From positions 124,001-188,000 of the forward strand of contig QWDQ01000025.1 in assembly GCA_003868215.1 (NCBI GenBank): DNA of 64,000 nucleotides, given 5' to 3'. This document shows positions 33,022 to 44,587 of this stretch, in pieces; the stretch's first letter is position 1; every line of letters starts with the position of its first letter. The stretch comes from Pseudophaeomoniella oleicola (Eukaryota > Ascomycota > Eurotiomycetes > Phaeomoniellales > Phaeomoniellaceae). Below the pieces are notes generated by a model. That model saw only the letters and a program-made list of their open reading frames with translations, had not been told where the DNA came from and ran no database searches. The position numbers and the translations under genes are program-made.

Positions 33022-36000
33022 ATGGTCCGACTTGCATTGCCCCAGCGAATAACTAGTCATCTCGGTGGGAGGAGCGGAACGAACTCACAGCAGCCAAGCA
33101 GAGCACCTAGTCCCGCGCGGTCATTCGTTGAAGCCAGCAAACAGAATCTTATCCTTAGAGCCAACGTGATCCAGGTATGACTGAGAGACGAGGCTTGTCT
33201 CCTTGCGGAGTCGCTAATCACTGATGCGCAGGCTCGAAATCTCACCGCAAAAGACAAAGGAGGGACAAGCGATCCGGTACGTTGAAGATACGAGTCTGAT
33301 AAGCTGGCATTGACTGATGGTCCACCTTAGTATCTCGTAATAACCCTCGGGACCACGAGACAATCGACACCATCAATCAGCAAGACTCTCAACCCCGAAT
33401 GGAGAGTGTGTCTGGACTTGCCCATTGTTGACGTACCCCTAGTCGAATGCGTTTGCTGGGACAAGGATCGGGTGGGCAAGGACTATCTTGGAGAGTTTGA
33501 TATTCCTGTCGAAGACATATTCGCCAACGGACAGCCAGTGCAGGAGGTAAGCAGCCCCTATATTGGTTGAACATATTACTGATCACCGTCTGTCGCAGCC
33601 AAAATGGTATCAGTTAAGGTCGGACCGAAAAGGAGGCAAGAAGCAAAACGAAATCTCAGGAGAGGTTCAGATACAATTCTCAATCGTCGACCCAGCCAAT
33701 CCAACTGCGTCTCTAGAAGAACTATTGCAAAAATTCAAGAAGACCGTTGTCTCAGCCGATGACGACGATGACTTGGCTCGATTCACGACCAACGAGGACA
33801 TTGATGCAGAGGTGGACGAAGATACCTCTGATGAAGCAGATGACCCTAACAAACCCGAAGTGATTGAGAAGCGGAAAAGGAAGAAGAGATTAGCACGGCT
33901 CCGACGCAAATCCCTTGCTGTTCGTGCATACGAGTTTACTGTTAATAGCGATGTGGCTGGTATGATATTCGCTGAAGTAGTGAAAGTTACGGATCTACCA
34001 CCGGAACGGAACAGTAAGTAACATTCGTTTCTTAACCCTGGATGCTCTTTTCAGCTGACCCGTTCAAAAGTGACCCGAACATCATTCGACATGGACCCCT
34101 TCGTGGTCACGTCCCTTGGTCGGAAAGTGCTCAGGACGAAGGTGATTCGTCACAACCTAAACCCGATTTTCAACGAAAAGATGGTCTTCCAACTCATGAA
34201 GCATGAGTTCACCTACACAATGGCATTCACAGTCATGGATCGGGACAAAATGTCGGGCAATGATTTAATAGCAACAACTGATTTCCCCGTTCAAAGATTA
34301 GTCGAAGCAGCCCCTGAGGCCGATCCTGAGACTGGTCTGTATAAGATGCCATTACCTCCAGAGATTTCTGCGTCAATGCCAGTCAAGGAGAAGTCTCGAT
34401 TCAAGATCCCACTGTCCAGGTCATCTTCGGCTAACAGCCTGACTAAGTTATCTCGGCCGGGACTGAAGTCTCGGAACTCCCAAAATTCACTATCCAGTGC
34501 GTCCCAACTCGACTTTTCTATCCAAGAGGTACCTGTGAATGGACCAACGAGCGCCCCATCATCTGACAGCAGTACGCTGGCGATTGTACCTAGCAACACA
34601 GACATGAGCGGTTCGCCGAATGCATTGGACGATCCAGACTTGAACACTTACGTTGTTCCTTTGAAATTAAAGAACAAGGAACGCTGGGAAACCAAACATA
34701 ACCCAGAACTACATCTAAAGGCCAAATATATGCCATACAGAGCTCTTCGCCAGCAGTTCTGGCGGTCAATGCTCCGGCAGTACGATACTGATGATAGTGG
34801 CAGAGTTTCCAAGATCGAGCTCACGTCCATGTTGGACACTTTGGGGTCGACCTTAAAAGAATCAACAATCGATGGCTTCTTCCAAAAATTTGCCGACGCA
34901 GATCAACCGACTGAGATATTGGATTTGACGTTCGACGAGGCCGTTATCTGTTTGGAGGAACAATTAGAGAAGGTCTCTCAAAAGAAGACCCTTGCCCAGC
35001 GAGTCAAGGATGCCTGGCCGAATGCAACTACCAATATTGCCACATCGATAGCCAATGCGGAAGCAACTGATTCAGGCTTGCAGGCTCCGGTTCCGGAAGG
35101 GCCAGGGCGCCTAGCGACCAACAATGACCCTGGACGAACAGGGATCCCAGCTATCTATCAGGAAGAACTAGGGGAATCTGGGGAGCAGGGAGAACACCTG
35201 GATGCTGACGACCTTGCCGAAGATAGCAATGCCGAAGAACACGTGGTGGAAATCCGAGAATGTCCGATTTGCCATCAACCGCGTCTCGACAAACGGACTG
35301 ACGGGGACATCATCACACACATAGCCACGTGCGCCAGTCAAGATTGGCGGCAAGTTAATCACTTCGTGATGGGTGGATTTGTCACTTCAAGCCAAGCTCA
35401 GCGGAAGTGGTATTCCAAGGTCATCACCAAAATATCATATGGAGGATATAAACTTGGCGCTAACTCGGCCAATATTCTTGTTCAAGATCGCATTACGGGC
35501 CAAATCAGCGAGGAGCGGATGAGCGTATACGTGCGACTGGGCATCCGGTTACTGTACAAAGCTCTGGGTAGTCGGGAAATGGAGAAGAAGAGAAGTATGT
35601 TTCTCAATGTTCGCACAGAAGTTTCCTGTTACTGACCGCTTATGTAGTCAAGAAACTTCTTCGAAATCTCAGTATCAAACAAGGTAGGAAGTACGACGAC
35701 CCAGCGTCTGCGCGTGAAATTCAGAGTTTCATCAAATTCCATCAGCTCGACATGTCTGAAGTACTACGACCTACCGAACAGTTCAAGAACTTCAACGAGT
35801 TCTTCTACCGCCAGCTCAAGCCTAGTGCTAGGCCATGTTCTGCTCCAGATAACCCAAAGATCATTGTGTCTCCTGCAGATTGTCGATCGGTGGTCTTCAA
35901 CAGCATGGACGATGCGACCAGAATATGGGTCAAAGGTCGAGATTATAGTGTAGAACGACTCCTAGGCAATGCCTATCCGCAAGACGCTGCGCGCTATAAA

Positions 36001-36604
36001 GGGGGTGCTCTCGGTATCTTCCGTCTAGCTCCGCAGGACTACCACCGTTTCCATGTCCCAGTTGATGGAGTCATGGGCACACCCAAGATCATTGAGGGGG
36101 AATACTATACCGTCAACCCCATGGCCATCCGCTCTGCGCTGGATGTGTATGGCGACAACGTCAGGGTCGTTGTACCCATTGACTCTGTTGCGCATGGACG
36201 AGTAATGTTTGTGTGTATCGGTGCCATGATGGTCGGTAGTACTGTGATCACGAGGAAACCGGGTGAAGATTTGAAGCGAGCTGAAGAGCTCGGATATTTT
36301 AAGTTCGGAGGGAGCACTGTTCTTCTCCTATTCGAGCCTGGCAGGGTGAAGTTTGATGATGATTTGATTGAAAACTCCAACGGTGCCGTCGAGACATTGG
36401 TAAGTCTCTAGCAAACCACCATCTTAGTTTTGACACTGACGCCCTGCGTAGGTTCGTGTCGGCATGTCGATTGGACATCACCCTTCGGTTGGACCATATC
36501 GACCCGACTTCCGAAAGAATTCGGCCAATGTCACACAAGAGGAAAGACAAGAAGCAAAACGTAGAATCGAAGGTAGCTTAGCCCCTCAGCGTCCTGAAGC
36601 TTAA
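33022..36604 (+). CDS. PSD2: Phosphatidylserine decarboxylase 2 with tandem C2 domains and EF-hand
   Basis: Converts phosphatidylserine to phosphatidylethanolamine in the endomembrane system. Seven exons keep frame: 33022..33174, 33232..33276, 33331..33546, 33599..34013, 34071..35594, 35648..36399, 36452..36604; 1085 residues (yeast Psd2 1138). C2 domain 1 at about 40-150, C2 domain 2 at about 250-350 (ERNMTRTSFDMDPFVVTSL across the exon 4/5 junction), an EF-hand-like loop DTDDSGRVSKIE near 515, and the catalytic domain from about 780. SPADCR carries the triad Asp, DYHRFHVPVDG the His, and the self-cleavage motif GGST its Ser at about 1007, which becomes the pyruvoyl group. The ATG at 33022 follows a CAG and could have more sequence upstream, but no better start was seen. 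Confidence 0.95.
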
Positions 36605-37722
36605 GTGCGGAATGTTGGGGAGAGAAGATAACGTCGTCACGAAGTTTTCACGGCCGACGGTTGCTGATGGAAAGAGTGGACGGGCCGAAGGTGGTCGGAG
36701 TCTAGGAACCCTCCACTGTACATATAACAAGGTACATTCGCGGTTTCCGGTCAGGAAAAGTTCTTTAAATCGAAGGTACGAATGAGTACGAACGAAAACC
36801 AAAAAAAGATACTCTCGTTCCGACGGTTGGCTCAAGCCTATGATAGGTTTCCATGATCACTCACCCACGCTATGGTGTTCTCCCCCAATCATACTACGGC
36901 TCGTACCTCTTTTCTCGATTCTTTGATATTACCCATCTAGGGATCCATGAAGCATCTAGGTAGCCACAGACACCGGCGTTTCTCCCGTTGCAGTGTCGTA
37001 GCAGTGCATATTTGTGCATCGGGTAATCGGATATACTACTCTCATTAAAGTGAATTACGGCCGAGCAGCATCCATCGCTTTGACCTCTGCCAGACTCACT
37101 CGTGCAATGCCACCAATTTAACCTACCGAGTGATTCTTTCTACTATGATTTCTGCATCTATTAGCAACCCTACTGTAGCTTCCTGAAGGCATCAAGTGTT
37201 ATTCGTATTCTGTAGCAAGAGACGACAACAAAATTGTCGGTTTAGTTCCAACTTTGCATAGAGGATTGCCCCAGAAAAGTTATTACTGTGAACCTTGGTG
37301 GGTACGCGAGCGAGGTAGCATAAAGCATAGCTTGTAGCATAGCTTTGTATGCCAAGTCACCCATGCAGTTTTAAAACAGATTAGCTGATGACAAGCTGCA
37401 GCTCAGCTTTTTCAATGCAGATCATTTCTTGTTCATTAATTATCAAAGAGAATGAATAATCGTGCATTAGTGTTTATTCTTTTCAGCTTGTAGGTGTCAC
37501 AGCGGCGAGGTACGGCGACTGTAATTTCAATGATTAATTATATATGTGAGTCCAATTGAGGAGAAGAGTACGTATCTACGTAGTAGTCGTGGCTGGAGGT
37601 AAAAGGTAGGTAGGTTGTGATAGTAATGGATGAGAGATGTGGCTGAATAATCCTTGATCAATCTATCTCCTTTAACTATCCACTGTGATGTTATTGCAAG
37701 ATTGATGCTCCAGGGTCCGCGT

Positions 37723-37734
37723 TACTACGTAGTA
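37723..37734. repeat. TACTACGTAGTA palindrome, copy 6
   Basis: Exact copy about 350 bp upstream of the mannitol dehydrogenase start. Confidence 0.85.
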
Positions 37735-37863
37735 TTTTCTGTCATTTCCTCCTTCCTTTGTTATCCGGGTTGCCGATAAGAGACACGTAGTACCGTAGTA
37801 CATCGATAGAGTTAGAGGACCTTGACGTGCCCCTCGCCCCTCCATGATCAGCGTCATCGTCCC

Positions 37864-37887
37864 ATCAATCATCAATCATCAATCATC
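37864..37887. repeat. Tandem ATCAATC repeat
   Basis: Just over three units of ATCAATC in the promoter of the mannitol dehydrogenase gene. Confidence 0.7.
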
Positions 37888-37966
37888 CACCCCCACGTTA
37901 GACTTTTCACTCACCTCCATCTTTTCTCCTACGTAGTACAACTATCCTCCCCATTGCCTCTCTTAG

Positions 37967-38881
<915 letters not shown>

Positions 38882-39200
38882 ATTTACAATTTATAGAAAA
38901 GATCAAGAGGCAACCGTGGGAAAGACGATAGACTTTGGCTTGGTTAGAAAAGACAGTTGGTCAATACATGGGAGGATGCTTGTTGTTACCGATACATAGT
39001 TGGACTACCCACCATAGAACGGTTATATGAATGAATGAAACTTTAGAAGATATTGAAGGATATAATTTTTGTTTAACCGGAATTTAATTTGAGAGTATTT
39101 AGTTTCCTAGAATGTCACCTATGTACTTACCTGGCTGTCTTATTTACTATAACAAGGGTCCCAGAATATCGACACAAAGAAAACAATAATTTTTTTTTTA

Positions 39201-39254
<54 letters not shown>

Positions 39255-39307
39255 TTTCTTCAGTACTATACTATACTGACTGACTGACGACTTCCACCAA
39301 CCAACTA
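38882..39307. other. Convergent 3' spacer with microsatellite
   Basis: About 430 bp between the stops of the mannitol dehydrogenase and carboxylesterase genes. Its main content is the TCG microsatellite at 39201-39253. Confidence 0.6.
39201..39253. repeat. TCG trinucleotide microsatellite
   Basis: Seventeen uninterrupted TCG units plus two bases, preceded by a T run (39190-39199). It would read as polyvaline, polyserine or polyarginine on the plus strand, but lies between two convergent stops and so is noncoding. Confidence 0.95.
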
Positions 39308-41237
39308 CTACCGTCCATAATCCGACCACCGACTCATGATGAACGCGATCCCCTCGGCGCGGTAGATATCCGGTTCCACGAACGACAGGCCCGTCACATT
39401 GACGTCGAAGACGATGTTGCGCGGGTCGTCGAGCGTGTATATTGGCCATGTAGTAGTACCAGTAGTAGTAGTAGTAGTAGTGGTGGTGTTGTTGGCTGCA
39501 GGCGAGATGTTGTTGGGATCAAGCGAATTGACAAAATTGATCCACCTGCTCGACATGAGCGCCGCGAGCTGCGGGAACGTAGCCGGTTCGTTCGCAAAAG
39601 GGTCCGCAGCGGCGGCGTTTCCATAGCCGAGGCCGTGGATGTTGTTGAAGACGAAGGCGACTTCTTGGAAGTGCGTGGCGCCGATTTCGGGCCGGAGGCC
39701 GTTCACGAGCACGTTGAAGCGGTAGCTGTAGCAGGGGACGGAGTAGGTGGCCCAGATCTGCGTCGTGAAGCGGCGCGGGGCTTGCATGAGGGTGTCTCCG
39801 CCGTAGGCCGCGGCGCGTTTCCATTGGGTGCCCCACTGAGTGCCTGGAGGGGGGCGGCCGTGGAGGGTGGATGGGACGCCGATTTCGGGGATGTCTGGGT
39901 ACAGGGCTGCGATCGTTTCGGCGGTAGCTTGGGAGATGTTGGGGCCGCTGGTTAAGACGTCTTCGATGAACTCAGCGGTTGTGTTGATGCCCTGTGTGCC
40001 GAACGCCGTTCCTTCATCGGAGTTCGTGCCAATCAGGAATGGCACCCTCACAAAATGACCGGCGCTGAGCAGCTGTGTAACAGGTATCGTGATAAAGTCG
40101 CCGTCAACGGCCGGCAGGAAGCTTGCGACTGCCAATGCAGTGCTGTTAAAGACGTTGCTCAAGATCTCTGTTGGCACCGTCCTAAGGCATTGGAGAGTGT
40201 CCACCGCCGCGCTACAGTTGGTCGCATTGACCACGGTGTCATAGTAAGGCTGCCACGCTGACGCATTCACATATGACGCCGGTGATACTGGAGCACCACT
40301 TTCCGCGATGGCTCCACGAAACAACCCATCATCTCTACCGCCGTAGGCCGCCAGATGTGCTCCAACACTCATGGCTCCCGCACTCTCTCCTTGTATGACG
40401 ACTGTGAACTCCTGTTAGATCTTCGTGCTCGAACTTTGAACTTCGAAAATTACCTTTGGACGGATCACCCCCAAATGATGCAATATTCTCTTGGACCCAG
40501 TGCAAAGCCAATCTCTGATCTCGTAGGCCAAGGTTCGAGGTACCTGCTGCAGCGACCTCTTGCCCCCAGAGGAAACCCCAACCGGATAAGCGGTAATTGA
40601 TACTGACGGCAATAATCGGGCTTCCCATCTGAACTGATTCCTGGACGACAGATGAGTAATTATATCGGGGGTCTCGGCCTCCGCCTTCGGTGAATCCACC
40701 GCCATGAATCCAGAATACGACAGGAAGGCCCGCTCCGGGTTGCACTCCGCTGGGGCGCACGACGTTTATCGTCAGACAGTCTTCTGAAAGGATGTTGCCG
40801 ATGACCCAGTCATCACTGCCATAACCGTAGCATTCAGGCGAGTATTCGGTCGCATTCTTCGTGTCGTTCCACGATGTAGCCAGAGGCTGTGGACGCTGTA
40901 ATCTCAGGTTTCCAAGGGGTGGTTGGGCATAAGGCATTCCCAGGAAGAAATCCTGATCATAAGTCGGACTGTATACTCCATAGTAAGACCCGTTCAGCAC
41001 CTGGACCGTTGGCGGATCACTGGACTGTCTTTTGGGAACGGAGAGAGCAGACACTGCTGCTGTGAACAGAGTCGTAGATATCGAAAAGGCTTGACAAGTT
41101 GCCAAGAAACCCCTGAGCGAGACCATGGTCATCGAAGCGTGACCACCAAAGACACAGTATAGAGTGATATCTGCTGCGTACAGAAGCAAGGCCAATCCAA
41201 TGAATACGCTCCATGGTTGTCCACCGCGAGATGCCAT
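39308..41237 (-). CDS. Type-B carboxylesterase/lipase, probably secreted
   Basis: Alpha/beta-hydrolase, 625 residues from exons 40454..41237 and 39308..40401. The 52 nt intron joins GGDPSK to VVIQGESAG. Oxyanion motif FWIHGGGF; nucleophile Ser268 in GESAG; Glu391 in TNSDEGTAF; His505 in GATHFQE. EDCLTINVVRP is the second family signature. Many Asn-x-Ser/Thr sites and paired Cys suggest passage through the secretory pathway. The N-terminus is ambiguous: the first ATG (41237) gives a hydrophobic stretch at residues 10-30, while ATG codons at 41132 and 41126 would start a more classical signal peptide (MVSLRGFLATCQAFSIS) followed by a KR site. A polythreonine run near 585 is coded by a repeated trinucleotide. 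Natural substrate unknown. Confidence 0.88.
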
Positions 41238-42469
41238 CGTATTTGTATTGAGTCCTGCAGAGAGGACCTAACATCTGCCGTGATTCTACTCCAGGAACAC
41301 TCCCCCGCAACCGCAACAGAGTCATATGACGACACACCGTTCTCCTCGTTGCCCGTCCATCATTCACACGATGAGATGGGCGTCAGGTCCATTTGGACGT
41401 TCTGCCGAGCCGGGTGAAGCATGAAGCATGGGGTGGTTGGTAACTAGTGTCGCAGTAGTAAGGAAACGTGATGCGGGGGGAAATCTACGTAGTACCGGCC
41501 TGACGATTATTCCCTCATCGATCTCAACGGGTCTTTGGCGCTCCCCAATATCATCAAGTCATCTCCGCCTCCTCCATCCCCCATATTAACTATTATCGGC
41601 CATTTTCCCTTTCGAAGGAAAGCACCGGGACATCAGAAGTCACGAGTCATGAATTCCCTCAGTTTTTCCCCCTAATGTACGAGCTCTCTCTCGAAGCTTT
41701 TACCTGTGGCATATCATTACAGTAGTAGGTAGTAATAGCACAAAACACAAAGAACAGACCGCTTCCCCGCCCACGTCCAACATCATGACATCGCCTGAGG
41801 CCCCTCGGCCAACACGCCACTGACGGCTTTCTTTTATCCACTTGGTACGGTCTTTATGGTTCTTTTAGTGCCTCGCCTCGTCGCCGCCACCCCCGAGCAA
41901 CACGGCAGGTAACTTGCAATCGCCTCCGTCGACATTTGCGGAGCCCATCTGGAGTGATTGATGGGCGACGGACTGGGACCGAGCCTACCGAAATACTAGG
42001 TCGGACGAAGGTTCTATGCACAAACAGCACTGTGACTATGTGCACAACTAGGACTCCCTTCCGAAACCTACAATACCTGGCTTTAGGTAGTCAAACTGGA
42101 GGTTTCTTGATTGATTCAATATCGTCACGCAATATCTCACGTGTTACTGAAAACAACGATGTCAGGAATGCGAGATCAGGATTTGAAAAAAAAAAGACGA
42201 TGGTGGTATTCTGCAAGGTCGACAGATGGATATTCTGGCCCACGGAGTATAGAGCAGTCTGGGACAAATGCGTAGGTAGGGAGCCCTTCCCGCTTGAAGC
42301 CTATAGGGGCTGTCAGTTGAGGATGGACGCTCTAAGGAGCGATCTGTCTCGTTGTCATGTCTCGCTCGGACGAGACAGGAAGACTGTACCTCTACGAGGA
42401 CAGTAAATTTCTTGATATGAGATTTATTTTCATCTAGAATCCAATCGCTTGGGGTGATTGTATGCTATC
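41238..42469. other. Intergenic
   Basis: About 1.2 kb. A CTACGTAGTA copy (10 of the 12 bp palindrome) occurs near 41485, about 250 bp upstream of the esterase start. A plus-strand frame at 41936-42406 shows no motif. No gene supported. Confidence 0.5.
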
Positions 42470-43597
42470 TTATCTTCTCTTTACACTCTTTGTCCAAGTC
42501 TTGACGAACTCGATCTTGTCTCTAACTCCAAGGCCGACTCTCTTCACTCGACCGAGCCTAGCCAATGCTTCTCCGATCTTATCAAGGAACACTTTCTCCT
42601 CCTTCGACGGCTCCGAGTCTTCTGCAACAAGGGTGTCCACACTGCTCGAATCCTGCATTGTGTCAAAGAAGTTGGTCTTGTAGGAGCTCGTCTTCGTTGC
42701 CCTGTCAACACCGATGAGTGACGTGTTCGTAACTGCCTCCGCAATTCGGACCCGAATGCAATGAGTTGGTTTGCTGCAGAGATTCCAGAGGAACGTCGAA
42801 TATGTCCTTGGCAGAGGTGTGGTGATGTCTGCAGGCGTATATCTCAAGCTGACCGGGAACACCTTTGTTCTCTTTCCGACAGAAAGTAAACTTGGACTGA
42901 ATGGCAGGATTCCACGCCCATTCGTGGTCGTGCATTCAGGGAAGACTGCGACAACACGATCGGGATTCTTCTCAATGAGAGTCTGAAGTTCTACTAACCG
43001 AGCTCGAGGTGAGGGTTCTACAGCTGGCGGCGAGAACGCCCGTAGTATTGCCTTGAATAATGATATTCGCTCAACCAGCCTTGAGGAGGGGTATGAAGTT
43101 GTAAATATGGGGTCGAATATAGCTGCGAGATACAGCGCGTCTATGGGTGAGGTGCTGTTAGAGGCAATCACTGTTCCGGGTCTAGGTAGCCGGGCCCGAT
43201 GTTGCGCAAGTGATCTAAACATGTTAGAAACAATCCATTGTCCAACAAGATACCGAGCCTACCCTTTTCGCACCCCATCAATTTGTAAATCAATCCACCA
43301 TATTCCCGGTATTCCTAGTATACACCAGAGCGACGCTTTTTTGCCCAGTGGGCCGATCGGCAGCCATTGCAAGAAGAGGAAGTAAGCCAGGGCAAAGCTA
43401 AGGAGTAGCGGTATGCGAATGGCGAACAAGAACAGGTGGAATGGTAGATAGAGGCCAGAAGCCTCAGTTGGAATTGGAAGGAAAGGCGCGATTCCAGAAC
43501 CTGGGGAAGATGTAAATGATCAGCCAATGACTTGCTCCGGGGGTTTGATCGCAAACAGTGACGTACCTTTGTCCCGAAATTGCGAAAACTTCTCCAT
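42470..43597 (-). CDS. LOA1/Vps66-like lysophospholipid acyltransferase
   Basis: Exons 43567..43597, 43263..43500 and 42470..43214 keep frame and give 337 residues. After a short polar N-terminus there are two hydrophobic segments at about 25-55 and 68-80, then the acyltransferase-type domain. The block that normally reads NHxSxxD here is NSTSPID (109-115), so the catalytic His position is Ser. The second block is VFPECTTTNGRGILPF (180-195), the equivalent of FPEGTxxNG. Both features recall yeast Loa1, a lysophosphatidic acid acyltransferase linked to lipid droplets and ER; the match is by pattern memory. The polar C-terminus contains a helical segment (EEKVFLDKIGEALARLG). ER or lipid-droplet membrane is likely. 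Confidence 0.82.
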
Positions 43598-43992
43598 CGC
43601 TTTTTGCTTATACTGCTATGGTCATACGAAGGTATTGCGCAGCAGATCCAGGTCCATTCGAACGACTGAAAAGGTCACCGAATCTTCTCGATGGTCGTTC
43701 TTGGAGGTCGTTGAATGACACACAGAGATATGTCAACAGTCGCGACTACAACCATTCAAAGAGTTCGCCGGCAGTTCGATGGGACAAAGGGAAAAGAAAG
43801 GTGCAAATCGCTTTCGAGCGCGGATCTGACTGGGGGCGGGAGGTGGGAGGGAAATGAATCAAAAAAAGAGAAGATTGAAAGTGTCACATGCTTGGGCATT
43901 TTTCTTTGACGATGTTTTATCCCGCTTATGTAAGGTATTCTAAAGGTTGTGTCTGCCCACTTCGGAGATGCTCATGCGATCGATGTTTTTGC

Positions 43993-44024
43993 TTTCATTT
44001 TCATTTTCATTTTCATTTTCATTT
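43993..44024. repeat. TTTCAT hexamer repeat
   Basis: About five tandem TTTCAT units, 400 bp upstream of the acyltransferase start. Confidence 0.85.
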
Positions 44025-44127
44025 CACGTGAAAGAAGCCTCAACTTGAGCATCTTTGCAGTAATCACGTACTACTACGGTAGTAGATCACGTCCGTCATC
44101 CAATCTCATCCAATCACGTATACAGTA

Positions 44128-44139
44128 TACTACGTAGTA
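44128..44139. repeat. TACTACGTAGTA palindrome, copy 7
   Basis: Exact copy about 530 bp upstream of the acyltransferase start, with imperfect copies at about 44070 and 44290. Confidence 0.85.
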
Positions 44140-44587
44140 CACCAAGGCAGCCCGCATCTTATCTCCCGGCACACCTTCATCATCGTCAGTTGGTGAAACA
44201 GGTACCATCCCACTGGCCTGGGTGAATGCACCTTAGTTCATCAGGCAATGATCATCGTCAGAAATAGGCCCTGTTAACAGCCCAACTTATACGTAGTACG
44301 GCGGATGATCCATCCAAGGGACAGGCAAGACACACTTCATATATCCCATAAGCTGATATTGGTCTACTCGTACTCTGTGCCGCTGCATCACTCTCCATCG
44401 GATGTGCAGCCACTATGCACCCTCCATCTACAATGTGTACACTTCCCAAACGACGGCAGGTTCCGCTTCTTGTGCAACTCAGCATATCAATCCCGATCCT
44501 TTAACACCGGTACACCCTCAACGCCATACCACTTCATGTCCAAGGTATGGAAAACCCATCAAAATAAATAACCACCACCAGAAGATG

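Larger units (their letters stand above)
43598..44587. other. Intergenic with palindrome and hexamer repeat
   Basis: About 990 bp between the acyltransferase start and the kinesin stop. It contains a TTTCAT hexamer repeat (43993-44024), an imperfect TACTACGGTAGTA near 44070, an exact TACTACGTAGTA (44128-44139) and a TACGTAGTAC near 44290. No gene seen. Confidence 0.5.

Noticed and set aside
39089-39283. Reading frame with a polyvaline run
   Set aside because: Produced entirely by the TCG microsatellite between two convergent genes.
41936-42406. 156-codon plus-strand frame downstream of nothing evident
   Set aside because: Contains a poly-lysine run from an A tract and no conserved pattern.
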